A DNA stretch of 64,000 bases from Desulfosporosinus acidiphilus SJ4 (GCF_000255115.2 NC_018068.1:4063977-4127976), one strand, 5' to 3'. Numbered from the stretch's first letter, positions 41,573 to 50,631 are shown. Numbers and translations: made by a program. Notes: generated from the sequence alone by a model not told the origin.

Positions 41573-41974
41573 TCACGATTTTTTATCCCAAGCTTGCATC
41601 CCGCCATCTAAATTTAGAACTTGTTCATACCCCTTCGATTTGAGGAACTGACCAGAGGCGTCCCCCATTGGCCCTGTATGACAGACTAAGATGATCCTTT
41701 TATTTTTATCAAGTTGAGTATATTGCTTCTCAAAATCAGCAAATGGTATCAGAATGGCACCGGGTATGTGTTCATTGTTATATAAAACAGGCTCTCTTAA
41801 ATCAACAATTAACGTATTATTAGCGATTCCATCATTTAATTGTTTTTTTAATTCCGCAACCGAGATGGACTTTACTTGATTACTACTATTATTACTGGTA
41901 TTTTGGTTGGCACACCCTGCTATTATCAGTGATAATAGGCTAATCAATATGACCGAAAAAAATACTTTCTTCAT
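41573..41974 (-). CDS. rhodanese-domain lipoprotein
   Basis: 133 residues: a lipoprotein signal with lipobox IIAGC, an Asn/Ser linker, and a rhodanese domain with VDLREPVLYNNEHIPGAI and active-site Cys in LVCHTGPMGD. Rhodaneses carry persulfide or selenide sulfur on that Cys. It would act outside the membrane. AGGGAG RBS. It follows the MerT-like gene by 57 bp on the same strand, so the two may be one operon with the flavoprotein gene upstream. Confidence 0.87.
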   Translation of the reverse strand: MKKVFFSVILISLLSLIIAGCANQNTSNNSSNQVKSISVAELKKQLNDGIANNTLIVDLREPVLYNNEHIPGAILIPFADFEKQYTQLDKNKRIILVCHTGPMGDASGQFLKSKGYEQVLNLDGGMQAWDKKS

Positions 41975-42031
41975 ATCTGCAGCTCCCTAAAAGTATTGTT
42001 GTCTTTGGCTATTTAGTGATGTTAGTGCCAT

Positions 42032-42346
42032 TTATAACAAGCCAAGAGAAAAGAGGGAATACGTGAAACTCGCTAAAGTTAATCCTGTTGCTATCCACAA
42101 TATAATTCTTTGTTTACCATGGACTAAGGATCGCCTTTTCCAGGTAACCCAATGGGCTATTCCTAAAAATATAAAACTTATGCTGATAAACGTCCACTGA
42201 TATCTGGCAAAGAATGATAAGGTTGAAAACATTGAACCGCCCAGACCGAGCGGTATTACTAACGCCGGAAGCGTTCAGGCAAGACATCCAAAAGCGGCGG
42301 AAATCATTGTGAAAATCTGAAGAAATTTTTCTTTCCAATTGGCCAT
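42032..42346 (-). CDS. MerT-like three-helix membrane protein with in-frame UGA (probable selenocysteine)
   Basis: From ATG at 42344-42346 (AAGGAGAG upstream) the frame reads MANWKEKFLQIFTMISAAFG, CLA, UGA (42275-42277, residue 24), TLPALVIPLGLGG and on to TAA at 42032, 104 residues with no other defect. Three membrane helices and the C-x-x-U-x-x-P pattern in helix one resemble MerT-type mercury transporters, where vicinal cysteines in helix one bind the metal. The UGA takes the place of a Cys. A hairpin with loop GGTCT 27 nt after it fits a bacterial SECIS. Standard annotation would miss the first 38 residues. Confidence 0.7.
42236..42254 (-). promoter_or_regulatory. SECIS-like hairpin behind UGA 42275
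   Basis: Minus strand ACCGCTCGGTCTGGGCGGT: 7-bp stem (one T-G pair) with loop GGTCT. The loop begins 27 nt after the UGA. GGUCU is also the apical sequence of the E. coli fdhF SECIS. Confidence 0.6.
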
Positions 42347-42385
42347 TTTTTCTCTCCTTAAACAAGAATTAATAGGGTATAAACA

Positions 42386-43036
42386 TCAACCCACTACTCT
42401 ATTCCTAAGTGTGAAGCCTAATAGTTTGCCTGCCCTATAAGCTTGATCGATTGCGTCCTTTTGTTCATCAAAACGGGGAGGACAATGTTCACTCTTAATC
42501 TCGTCGAGAAATCCGTGGTCCTTAACAACATTACCAACACTACAGTTTTCCCCATACCCACAAGTGTAACACTGGGAATAGCCATGAGCCACAACTGAAC
42601 CAACTATCTCCAGCTTATTTGATTGCATCATCTTAGCAATAAATGTCTGAACGGAATTTCCAGTCTCTCTGCTATATTCCGCGCTCACAACTAGGCCTAA
42701 CTTATCCTTCAAACTAAATACATCTCTGTGCCGGAAACAAAATGTCCTTTCCAGACAGGCGTGGCCAAGGGCATTAATCGTCCCATAATAGTTAGGTGCT
42801 CCAAATACTATTGCCTCAGCTTTGAGCATCTTTTCTCCGATTTCGTTCCAGTCATCCTTAACTTTGCAAAAATTATCAGTTGCACACCTTGTACATCCAA
42901 TACATCCGTTGATTCTTTTACCAGTTAATGAAACATAGTCGTATTCCATCTCACTCGCCAGAAGAACTGCTTTAACTGCTGCACTGGTAATTCCATCTTT
43001 TCTTGCACTGGCACTAATCCCGAGAATCAAAAGCAA
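42386..43036 (-). CDS. NADPH-dependent FMN reductase/iron-sulfur flavoprotein family protein
   Basis: 216 residues with a flavodoxin-like fold: the FMN phosphate loop GISASARKDGITSAA, a CIGCTRCATDNFC cluster motif (C-x2-C-x2-C-x5-C, as in Fe-S flavoproteins), and FGAPNYYGTINAL. A second Cys group (CYTCGYGENC) lies near residue 160. TTG start at 43036, or at 43030 with better RBS spacing. It is the first gene before the MerT-like and rhodanese genes, divergent from a MerR regulator, so a thiol/metal redox role is plausible. Confidence 0.85.
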   Translation of the reverse strand: MLLILGISASARKDGITSAAVKAVLLASEMEYDYVSLTGKRINGCIGCTRCATDNFCKVKDDWNEIGEKMLKAEAIVFGAPNYYGTINALGHACLERTFCFRHRDVFSLKDKLGLVVSAEYSRETGNSVQTFIAKMMQSNKLEIVGSVVAHGYSQCYTCGYGENCSVGNVVKDHGFLDEIKSEHCPPRFDEQKDAIDQAYRAGKLLGFTLRNRVVG

Positions 43037-43389
43037 TCCTTCCTTTCATTTGTAATGAAAGCACAAATTCAACCTTAAGGCAAAAGAACTGTAAATAACA
43101 TTTACACTCACATGTACAAACGTTCTGATTGCACGTTAAATTCATTATATCTTTATCCTTACGTTAACGTCAATATGTACAAAGCCTTTAATATTTCCCA
43201 TTCACTCGTTACTCTAATCAATTCGAGAAGGGTGTGCTATACTAAGCTATATTTTAAAACAAATTCACGGCTAATACGAATGGAAATGATTGGTTCGAGC
43301 CGAGAAAAAGGTACTTATACCAAGTCAATTACCGTTCTTGGAAACCATTAGTTCCATATGCTATACTACATATACCTCTTGGTTACAAT
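43037..43389. other. divergent promoter region between the flavoprotein and MerR genes
   Basis: No gene supported. Contains TACGTTAACGT and AT-rich promoter-like sequence (GTGTGCTATACTAAG at about 43232). It probably holds MerR-controlled promoters for both directions. Confidence 0.4.
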
Positions 43390-43863
43390 ATGATCTCGAA
43401 GAGCAGTATGAATGGAATGATTAACATGAACCAGGAAAAGAAGCATTTATTAAAAATTGGGGAATTGGCAAAAAGAGCCGGGGTAACAGTGCGTACAATT
43501 CGCTATTATGAAGAATTAGGGCTACTATCCCCGACAGAAGTCAGCCCCGGAGGGTTTAGGTTATATACGGAACAAGATCTGAATCGATTCCAGTTCATTC
43601 AACGTTTTAAAGAACTTGGCTTACCTTTGGAAGAAATACAAGTATTAATTGACAATTCTGAACCCGGGGAAAGCAAGATACAAAGAATAAGGGCAAGTTA
43701 TTCTTTGTTGGAAAAACAATTAAAGAAAATTGAAGATAAGATTTCCGAGCTTAAAGTCTCTAAAGCCAGTATTGAGAAAGGCATGGAAGCCTTAAATGTG
43801 TGCAAAGAATGTGCACTGGAGGTATGCCTTCCTGCATGCAGTAACAAAAAGGCTCTATTGTAA
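43390..43863 (+). CDS. MerR-family metal-type transcriptional regulator
   Basis: 157 residues. The N-terminal MerR helix-turn-helix is clear (KIGELAKRAGVTVRTIRYYEELGLLSP, given here as family pattern), followed by a dimerisation coiled coil. The C-terminus VCKECALEVCLPACSNKK resembles the Cys-rich metal site of ZntR/CueR-type sensors. The real start may be the later MNQEKK at 43426. Divergent from the flavoprotein/MerT-like/rhodanese genes, which are its likely targets. Confidence 0.88.
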   Translation: MISKSSMNGMINMNQEKKHLLKIGELAKRAGVTVRTIRYYEELGLLSPTEVSPGGFRLYTEQDLNRFQFIQRFKELGLPLEEIQVLIDNSEPGESKIQRIRASYSLLEKQLKKIEDKISELKVSKASIEKGMEALNVCKECALEVCLPACSNKKALL

Positions 43864-43930
43864 AAGCCCGGCATTCCGCCTGGTTATTTGCTTGATCTTA
43901 CATTGATGGAAATAAAAGAGTTTGGTTAAG

Positions 43931-43955
43931 GGTTGCCGTCAGGCAACCTTCATTT
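43931..43955 (+). terminator. terminator after the MerR gene
   Basis: GGTTGCC / GGCAACC stem with a 4-nt loop and a TTCATTTTT tail. Confidence 0.75.
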
Positions 43956-44099
43956 TTATACTTTTATGGTAAGGGAATCAAAACATATTGCCTTTTGCTA
44001 TGTTATGTGAATTCTGTAAATTAACTTTTTATGAACCAATTTTCATAGGGCCGGAAGATGGAGATCGGCTTTCCTGCCTTAGTTACAATAACCTTCAAA

Positions 44100-44205
44100 A
44101 ACAACAAAAAGCCCGATAAAAGCCACCACCTTCATCCCGCTGGTGTGAGGATTTCTATCTTCTCAAACAACGCATTAAATATTTCTTCATCGAACTCTTC
44201 ATAGA
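44100..44205 (-). pseudogene. possible C-terminal scrap of a serine recombinase, copy 1
   Basis: Minus strand reads YEEFDEEIFNALFEKIEILT then PAG and a stop. This is like the F-D-E-x-x-F-x-x-L-V/F-E-K-I motif near the end of large serine recombinases. The same scrap, more decayed, is at 46371-46440. No catalytic part remains. The rest of the 43956-44261 gap is featureless. Confidence 0.4.
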
Positions 44206-44261
44206 AATAAGATACTTACTTCTATACCTAGATTTATTTGAATAAACGATAAATCTATAGG

Positions 44262-44459
44262 CTATCCAAGTATATATTTTTGACCTGGCTGCTGAGCCTT
44301 CTTTTGAGAGCCAATAGCTACTAAGATAATCCCTATTAACAATACCCAGTTTCCAACAGTAACAAGTAATTGTGGCCCGATTTCTTCTTCGCTGGACATG
44401 TCCCTAAGACGACCAGCGTTATTAAAGGCTAAGATTCCTATGCCAACTACCCTGATCAC
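44262..44459 (-). CDS. small single-span membrane protein
   Basis: 65 residues from GTG at 44457-44459, overlapping the stop of the small gene before it by 4 nt (GTGA). One membrane helix (LLVTVGNWVLLIGIILVAIG) and a basic tail. Not recognised. The overlap suggests translational coupling with 44456-44635. Confidence 0.5.
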   Translation of the reverse strand: MIRVVGIGILAFNNAGRLRDMSSEEEIGPQLLVTVGNWVLLIGIILVAIGSQKKAQQPGQKYILG

Positions 44460-44635
44460 GCTGAAACCGCAGTTATTTTGGCTGGGTCTATTCTATTATC
44501 TTTAATACCGAATCTTTTAAGGATTTCGATTCTCTCTGATAGTAAACAAGAGATCACCAGAAGAATATACCCTACTGTAGCTATTATGCTACCAGTCTCT
44601 CCCGTTTTTATATAAACCAATTCATCTCTCGACAT
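44456..44635 (-). CDS. 59-residue single-span membrane protein
   Basis: ATG at 44633-44635 with GGGAGG upstream; stop at 44456. TGSIIATVGYILLVISCLLS is a membrane helix, followed by a charged cytoplasmic-type tail (ERIEILKRFGIKDNRIDP). Coupled to the next small gene by a 4-nt overlap. No known family; the two-gene arrangement and RBS support real coding. Confidence 0.5.
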   Translation of the reverse strand: MSRDELVYIKTGETGSIIATVGYILLVISCLLSERIEILKRFGIKDNRIDPAKITAVSA

Positions 44636-45194
44636 GATAATCCTCCCTAGCTTTAGATTTTAACGATTATTATTATATTGTATGTCTGAATATCATACTG
44701 TGAAATAGTCTTTCTAATTTAGGTTTGCTATCGGCATATCTGTGTATGTAGTGCCTCAGAAGGTTTTACTCCCCCCTCTCCTCTACACTTTATCTGGCTA
44801 ATGGTTCCCATGTGCATTATCACAGAGGCACAACAGCGATGGTGCATCACCATAGTCACTATTATAGTGGTACTAATTATCCGTCTTATTAATCCAGTTA
44901 TTAGGAAGGAAAAAGTCCTAGAGGGCATGTGCCACTCTGTTTCCAGGCAAAAAATCAGAAAAGCCGAGCATACCATTATAGGACGGCTTTCCCCTTTCTA
45001 TACTTATACAAAACCCATTTTCATTCACTTATCAAACTTAATCTCGTATTGAGATATTATCCGATCTAGCAAATGAGAATATTATTATATGAAATGAGAA
45101 AAAAAATACCCTATAGAATAGACTTATTGAAATTGTCTACCCATTAGGTATTTGTATTATTCCTAGGCCTTTTTATCTAATTGTTATTGTATTC
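44636..45194. other. non-coding gap
   Basis: Two overlapping open stretches on opposite strands (about 44728-45052) show no RBS, no family and odd composition, so they are not called. A weak AAAGCCG/CGGCTTT hairpin lies near 44960-44995. Confidence 0.35.
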
Positions 45195-46007
45195 TTAATT
45201 ATTATGGAGTTTCTCAGGCTTAAAATAAGCATAGAGAGCACCCGTCAAATACGTTATATATGCAAGCACTTGGATCAAATTGGGGCTGTCCGAGTATCCA
45301 AAAATCGCTTTTAGTAGGCTTCCTATCGTCGATTCTTGATCCAAAAGTCCCTTGGAACTCCAAACTTGTTCAATCCCTAGCGGAATCATATGCAGTTCTT
45401 GAAATTCATGAATTCCCCCGGATAAAAGCCCTGCTGCCATGACAATAAGAAGTACACTCATTGCCGTAAAGAATGATTTTAGCGGAAGACGATGTGTTCC
45501 TCGATATAGGATATATCCTAGGATAGCTGCTACACCAAATCCTAATACGCTACCACTTACAGTGGCAAATGCTGATGTTTCTTGTGCTGAACCTACTACA
45601 AATAACACAGTCTCGATGCCTTCTCTAATTACAGAGACAAAGGCTAATGAAGCTAATGTCCAGACTGAGCCATGACTTAACGCCGCTTGTATTTGCCGTT
45701 TTAACTCTCCGCCGATATCTCCACCCTGTCGTTTCATCCAAATTGTCATCCAAGTGAGCATAATGACGGCAACGATTTTAAGTGTTCCTTCCAAGACAGC
45801 TTGAAACCCTTCGACTTCCGTCGTTCCCAGTACAAAAAAAATCCCTACCGCTACAATTATACTGATCAATACTGCCGTTCCTGCCCCAAGCCACACCTTT
45901 CCTGTTTCCTTCATTTGTCCTAATTGTTTGAGATATGCAAGGATAATTGCGAGGACAATTGCGATTTCGGCTCCCTCGCGTAAGCAAATAATGAACACAT
46001 TAAACAT
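45195..46007 (-). CDS. FTR1-family iron permease
   Basis: 270 residues, seven membrane helices, with two REGxE motifs: LREGAEIAIVLA near the N-terminus and IREGIETVLFV in the middle. These glutamates bind iron during transport in FTR1/EfeU/YwbL proteins. It imports ferric or ferrous iron, usually with a partner; no EfeO or EfeB is beside it. A perfect Fur dyad lies 22 bp upstream of the start, so iron repression is very likely. Confidence 0.9.
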   Translation of the reverse strand: MFNVFIICLREGAEIAIVLAIILAYLKQLGQMKETGKVWLGAGTAVLISIIVAVGIFFVLGTTEVEGFQAVLEGTLKIVAVIMLTWMTIWMKRQGGDIGGELKRQIQAALSHGSVWTLASLAFVSVIREGIETVLFVVGSAQETSAFATVSGSVLGFGVAAILGYILYRGTHRLPLKSFFTAMSVLLIVMAAGLLSGGIHEFQELHMIPLGIEQVWSSKGLLDQESTIGSLLKAIFGYSDSPNLIQVLAYITYLTGALYAYFKPEKLHNN

Positions 46008-46028
46008 ATTTTCGCTCCATTCTCTATG

Positions 46029-46061
46029 TATTGGTAATGATAACGATTATCATTACCAATA
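46029..46061 (-). promoter_or_regulatory. Fur box upstream of the FTR1 gene
   Basis: Perfect 15-bp arms TATTGGTAATGATAA / TTATCATTACCAATA around CGA; includes the classic GATAA-x-x-x-TTATC Fur core. Confidence 0.85.
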
Positions 46062-46703
46062 TCCTACCTTGACTAGTTCCGTTTGTCAATAAACTAATTT
46101 TTGGTATTTTTCCAGACTGTCCGTTTAACCGATTTTTTCATGCGGAATTTCCATTTGCACAAAATAATTTATATCCCAGTGATGAATCCTTCGATTAGGT
46201 TATAAAAGTTGCTGGTTTCTGGGTGGCTTTCATACTGTAACACTGGCTTAAACGGACTTGTGCTTCAGTACCCTTTCCTTAGACACCGCTTATACTGATT
46301 TCCCATTCTGACTCACAGTTAACTATTTCCTCCACTCTCAATCCACCCTTCACTCAGTAATAAAATGAGTTGGTGTGAGAATTTCTATCTTCTCACCAAC
46401 TCATTGAATATTCATTATCAAATTCTTCAAGCAGTGAATCTCTATTGCCCAGGTCCATGCCCAAGGATTAGCCTGAGCCGAATAGGAAAAACCTGAGGCA
46501 AACAGTATAGTAAATCGACGTGAGTGTTATTATTGAATCTAACTAGGGTGGGGTATTTTGAGAAGAAAAGTTTTTAGAGTACCAATGTCTTCGCTAACCC
46601 TCTTGTAACCGTAGCGCATTTTTGTTACTATATATCTTGAGTATCAAACATTATTAATATAGAACTTTATTAGTTTCTTACAATATTTAGAGGAGGAGTA
46701 TCA
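46062..46703. other. non-coding gap with decayed sequence
   Basis: No open frame. A 46371-46440 stretch resembles the serine-recombinase scrap at 44100-44205 (shared TGAG-x-ATTTCTATCTTCTCA). The rest is unidentified, with the marR promoter at the right end. Confidence 0.4.
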
Positions 46704-47123
46704 GTGTCTATCAATGAGGAGTTAACCCATGAACTCTTAGCGTTTTACAATGGATTTTCTTCTTGGGAAAATTCAATCGTGCGATCCAGTGAGGTAACGG
46801 TTTCTGAAGCACATGCCTTAGAAGTCCTTGGTGAAAATGAAAAAATGAATATGAAAGGTTTGGCTCAGAAACTGGGAGTAACGACAGGAACTACTACAGT
46901 AACAGTGGATCGTTTAGAAAAGAAGAATTTTGCACGGCGTGAATTGACAAAAGAAGATAGGCGCGTTAATCTCATCAGTTTAACAGATATAGGAAAGCAG
47001 GCCTTTGAGGAACATCATGACTACCATTTACGCCTGACAGAGCAAATGACCTCTACTTTGAGTGACGATGAAATCAAGCAATTTTTGCACATCTTGAAAA
47101 AGATTAATGTTGAAACTTTTTAG
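46704..47123 (+). CDS. MarR-family transcriptional regulator
   Basis: 139 residues from GTG at 46704 (AGAGGAGGAG upstream). Winged helix with VSEAHALEVLGENEKMNMKG, LAQKLGVTTGTTTVTVDRLE and the wing KEDRRVNLISLTD, typical of MarR. It lies 120 bp before a P1B-4 metal ATPase in the same direction and probably controls it. The ligand is unknown; metal-responsive MarR proteins such as AdcR exist. Confidence 0.88.
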   Translation: MSINEELTHELLAFYNGFSSWENSIVRSSEVTVSEAHALEVLGENEKMNMKGLAQKLGVTTGTTTVTVDRLEKKNFARRELTKEDRRVNLISLTDIGKQAFEEHHDYHLRLTEQMTSTLSDDEIKQFLHILKKINVETF

Positions 47124-47246
47124 AACGCAGGAAATTTCGTATTAACGATCCATCAATTTGAAAGGATTTACAATAAGAGGGCTAGAGGTTACATACAGCG
47201 TTACTAGGTGGTTATGTGAAAAGAAGAAATTAGAGGAGCAACTGAC

Positions 47247-49121
47247 ATGAGAACATCTTGGGATATCCTTTGGTCGCGACATAAAGGGTTGATTGTTACA
47301 GCCCTCAGCTTTGGATTAATTATCCTGGCTTGGTATTCTGGCAGATATGGTCATACTCAGCTAGAAATTCCATTCTACGTATTGACCTATGCAATAGGTG
47401 GATATCAAAAAGCCTGGGAAGGTCTGCAAACCCTGATTAAAGAAAATGATTTCGATGTCGATTTGCTCATGGTCGTAGCGGCTATTGGTGCAGCCAGTAT
47501 CGGATTTTGGAGAGACGGGGCTATTTTAATTCTAATCTTTTCACTGAGTGGTGCTTTAGAAGGATATACTTTGGAGCGAACGAATGATGAAATTAAGGCC
47601 ATAATGAAACTACGCCCGGAAGAGGCGATTGTGTTACAAGGAAACGTGGAAAAGCGAGTTCGAGTCGAGGAATTGCAGCAAGGCGACCGTTTGCTGGTGA
47701 GACCGGGAGAAAGGATTGCGGCGGATGGGCTTGTGCATGAGGGATATTCTTCTGTGAATCAGGCATCTATTACTGGAGAATCGATGCCCATGGACAAAAT
47801 TCCAGGTGATGAGGTTTTTGCCGGAACCATGAACGGACAGGGAGCTTTAGTCATCGAAATGACCAAACCCGCAGAGGCAACGTTGCTTGCTAAAATAATT
47901 CATCTTGTTCAGGAGGCTCAAAGTGAAAGACCCCCCAGTCAATTATACATGGAGCGTTTTGAACGTATTTATGCAAAAATTGTGGTCACTGGTGCAGTTT
48001 TGATTTCAATCGTGCCACCCTTTGTCTTAGGGTGGTCATGGAGTGAGACAATTTACAAAGCGATGATCTTTCTCGTCGTAGCCTCTCCTTGTGCTTTGGT
48101 TTCCTCCATCATGCCTGCTATTTTATCTGGGATATCCAATGGAGCACGAAATGGCATATTATTTAAAGGAGGCGCCTATCTAGAAGCTATCGGTGACGTA
48201 AGCGTAGTAGCTTTTGACAAAACCGGAACTCTCACGGAGGGAATACCGAGAATCACTCAAGTGGTACCTTATGGAAGCTATACTGAAAATGAGGTATTAT
48301 GCATCGCGGCCTCCCTGGAAACTTGGTCAGAACACCCCATTGCTAAGGCAATAATCCGTAAGGCAAAGGAGGAAAATATCCAACTTTGCTCGACTTCAAA
48401 ACTAGAAGCTGTGCCAGGGCTTGGGGTTCGTGGCATAGTGGACGGTCAGGAACATAGAATTGGAAAACTAGATTTGACCGAAGGACAAAAATTGTCGAAA
48501 GAGGAAATGAAGGCTGTCCAGAAACTGGAGAAGCAAGGGAATACAGTGATCTTTGTTCAGGTGGAAAAAGAACGAATCGGTGTTTTAGCGGTACAAGATA
48601 CCCTACGACCACAAGCAAAAGAATCGATCAAAAGACTAAAGAAAATGGGTATTAAGGTTGTGATGCTGACCGGCGACAGTGCTTCAACCGCGCAAATCAT
48701 AGGTGAGCAGGTAGGCGTCGATCAAGTATATTCAGAACTGCTGCCGGAAGATAAAGTAGACATTATTAGAAAATTAGGGGAATATGGAAAAGTAGCCATG
48801 GTCGGCGATGGTGTTAACGATGCACCGGCCTTGGCGGTTTCTGCTGTGGGTATCGCTATGGGTGCTGCCGGAACCGATGTCGCGTTGGAAACTGCTAATG
48901 TTGTTTTGATGGCTGATGATATTTCTAAGGTTGCTTACGCCATTACCTTAGGACGTCGCACGACTAGGGTGGTTAAACAAAATGTGGCTTTTGCCATTGC
49001 CGTCATTCTCGTGCTGGTCCTGTCTAATTTTTTCGGGAATATTATTCTACCTGTAGGAGTCATCGGACACGAAGGGAGTACTATCCTTGTCATCATCAGT
49101 GGTCTACGTTTACTACGGTAA
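47247..49121 (+). CDS. P1B-4 type metal-exporting ATPase (Co/Fe/Zn class)
   Basis: 624 residues without an N-terminal HMA domain. The metal-site motifs are ASPCALVSS (SPC, not CPC) and GHEGSTILVIISGLRLL (HEGxT), which define the P1B-4 group (CoaT, CtpD, PfeT/FrvA). The actuator TGES, phosphorylation site DKTGTLTEG, HP motif (SEHPIAK) and GDGVNDAPAL are all intact. Members export Co(II), Fe(II) or Zn(II). Next to an iron permease, Fe(II) efflux is a fair guess. MarR gene upstream. Confidence 0.9.
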   Translation: MRTSWDILWSRHKGLIVTALSFGLIILAWYSGRYGHTQLEIPFYVLTYAIGGYQKAWEGLQTLIKENDFDVDLLMVVAAIGAASIGFWRDGAILILIFSLSGALEGYTLERTNDEIKAIMKLRPEEAIVLQGNVEKRVRVEELQQGDRLLVRPGERIAADGLVHEGYSSVNQASITGESMPMDKIPGDEVFAGTMNGQGALVIEMTKPAEATLLAKIIHLVQEAQSERPPSQLYMERFERIYAKIVVTGAVLISIVPPFVLGWSWSETIYKAMIFLVVASPCALVSSIMPAILSGISNGARNGILFKGGAYLEAIGDVSVVAFDKTGTLTEGIPRITQVVPYGSYTENEVLCIAASLETWSEHPIAKAIIRKAKEENIQLCSTSKLEAVPGLGVRGIVDGQEHRIGKLDLTEGQKLSKEEMKAVQKLEKQGNTVIFVQVEKERIGVLAVQDTLRPQAKESIKRLKKMGIKVVMLTGDSASTAQIIGEQVGVDQVYSELLPEDKVDIIRKLGEYGKVAMVGDGVNDAPALAVSAVGIAMGAAGTDVALETANVVLMADDISKVAYAITLGRRTTRVVKQNVAFAIAVILVLVLSNFFGNIILPVGVIGHEGSTILVIISGLRLLR

Positions 49122-49342
49122 TAATAGTTACGCCTACAATACGAGTTGGCTGATTAGTCTTGGAAATAACTGCCCGCAAACATTCTTCGCATAGGATTGT
49201 TTACACCCCTCCTTCTTTCACCCTCAACCCGCTCTTAACTCAAAGACAAAATGCGTTGGGGGTAGCATACCAAAGGGGACATTGTAATAAACCTTGGACA
49301 AGAATTTATGGCGGATGTGGCAAATAAGCCTTTTACTGTGAT

Positions 49343-49720
49343 CTACATCATGAATATCGTTCCCGTTTCAGAGATTGCAAAAATATAGATAGACTGAATA
49401 TAACGGCCAAACTCGTTCTGTTGTTCTTGAGACATGTTTTCAGGATTGATATTTAAAAGGATCTTATACTTCTGGAAAGTTTCCTCGATATTTCTACTGT
49501 AAGAATAATATAGATAAAGAGGTTCCATATCTTTCTCATCGCCATAACAATATGAAGAATCCGGTACCAAATGAAAACCTTCTTTGATTAACCATTGTTC
49601 TGCAGCTATACAAGTATTTATATTTTTAGGTGTCTCTAATGTTAATGTTACTCTGTTAGAAAATGTTTTATGCGTGAAAACTCTTGATTCAATTTTACTC
49701 CGTAATATATTTGAATTCAT
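49343..49720 (-). CDS. orphan protein, paralogue of 53223 (copy 1)
   Basis: 125 residues, soluble, mixed alpha/beta, with AEQWLIKEGF, YYSYSRNIEETFQKY, NMSQEQQNEFGRYIQSIYIF and AISETGTIF. The protein at 53223 shares AEQWL-x-E-x-G, YYSY, DMSQEEESQLRECIEHIWII and AITE. I know no family. Both genes have the same kind of leader: a TATAAT promoter, AGGGAAA, then a conserved terminator-like hairpin before the start codon. Probably an accessory-island gene. Confidence 0.6.
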   Translation of the reverse strand: MNSNILRSKIESRVFTHKTFSNRVTLTLETPKNINTCIAAEQWLIKEGFHLVPDSSYCYGDEKDMEPLYLYYSYSRNIEETFQKYKILLNINPENMSQEQQNEFGRYIQSIYIFAISETGTIFMM

Positions 49721-49750
49721 TTATATCTTCCTCTTTCTAATTTATTAGGA

Positions 49751-49801
49751 AAAACAAAAGCCAGTAACCTCCCTTCATTTGTGTAAGGGAGCGTCACTGG
49801 C
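49751..49801 (-). terminator. conserved leader attenuator-type hairpin, copy 1
   Basis: Minus strand: GCCAGTGACGCTCCCTT / AAGGGAGGTTACTGGC followed by TTTTGTTTTT, located 31-81 nt before the start of the orphan gene. The same structure and sequence style recur at 53653-53704 before its paralogue. Confidence 0.7.
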
Positions 49802-49829
49802 TTGGGTTGTTTCCCTTTGCCCTACTTAT

Positions 49830-50631
49830 TTCACTCATTTGTATTATAACGTGGCGTCTGATCGCAAATCAAATACTTTTTGATTATTAAAAATGGGCTA
49901 CATTTACAGTACAAAAGATTACAATAGTGTCCACAATACATCGTCGATACTATGCCAGCAGCACACAAAAAGGCCTGGTCATCAACTCTGGATTTGATCT
50001 TAACCAGTTATTCAATATGTCTAAGGACGCTAATTCTCTATTAGATACAAAGTCGCGACTGAGAATAACCGAATTGTTTTTAGTTCTATAAGCACAGGCG
50101 ATCATTCAAAATTAGTAGCTCCCAATGCTTATAGGATTACCACGTTATCGAATGCTTAATCGCTTGCGCCCATAACCCACGTACCAATAGAATAGCCCGT
50201 CGTTTATAAGCTTTTCTCAATAGGCATTTCGCAATAAAATCCCATCATTCCCTTCGTGGCATATCAAGACCGTTTGCGTTCGTGGATTGTCGGATATGTT
50301 TGTACCATTCAATCTTGTTTTTGCTTAATATACCCTCGATGAGATATTTATCCTTGTTCTTAATCCAAAGTTTGTAGATAAAAAAACTACGACGATTCAC
50401 TAATAAAATCGTGCATTTATTTCGTGTGTCCTTATTGTAACTACTCTCTATAATCGAAAGACTGAATAATCCCTAATTATCCATCAATCACAATAACCTA
50501 GATTCTATACAGATCATGTTTAGTAAAATAATATATGGTTATACTTGTTTTAATGTGACTTATAGTCAACATTTAACCAAGCCCATCTTTCAAAACTTTG
50601 GGTGAATCTAATATCTTATGGAGGGAAAACT
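49830..50631. other. non-coding accessory gap
   Basis: No supported gene. On the minus strand about 50275-50410 reads as an open scrap (LVNRRSFFIYKLWIKNKDKY, then NKIEWYKHIRQ) that looks coding but is not identified. Otherwise AT-rich decayed DNA. Confidence 0.35.

Noticed and set aside
43112-43351. 79-codon plus-strand frame before the MerR gene
   Set aside because: Lies in the divergent promoter region, with no RBS and no protein-like composition.
44728-45052. Two overlapping frames on opposite strands
   Set aside because: Neither has an RBS or a family; at most a decayed gene.
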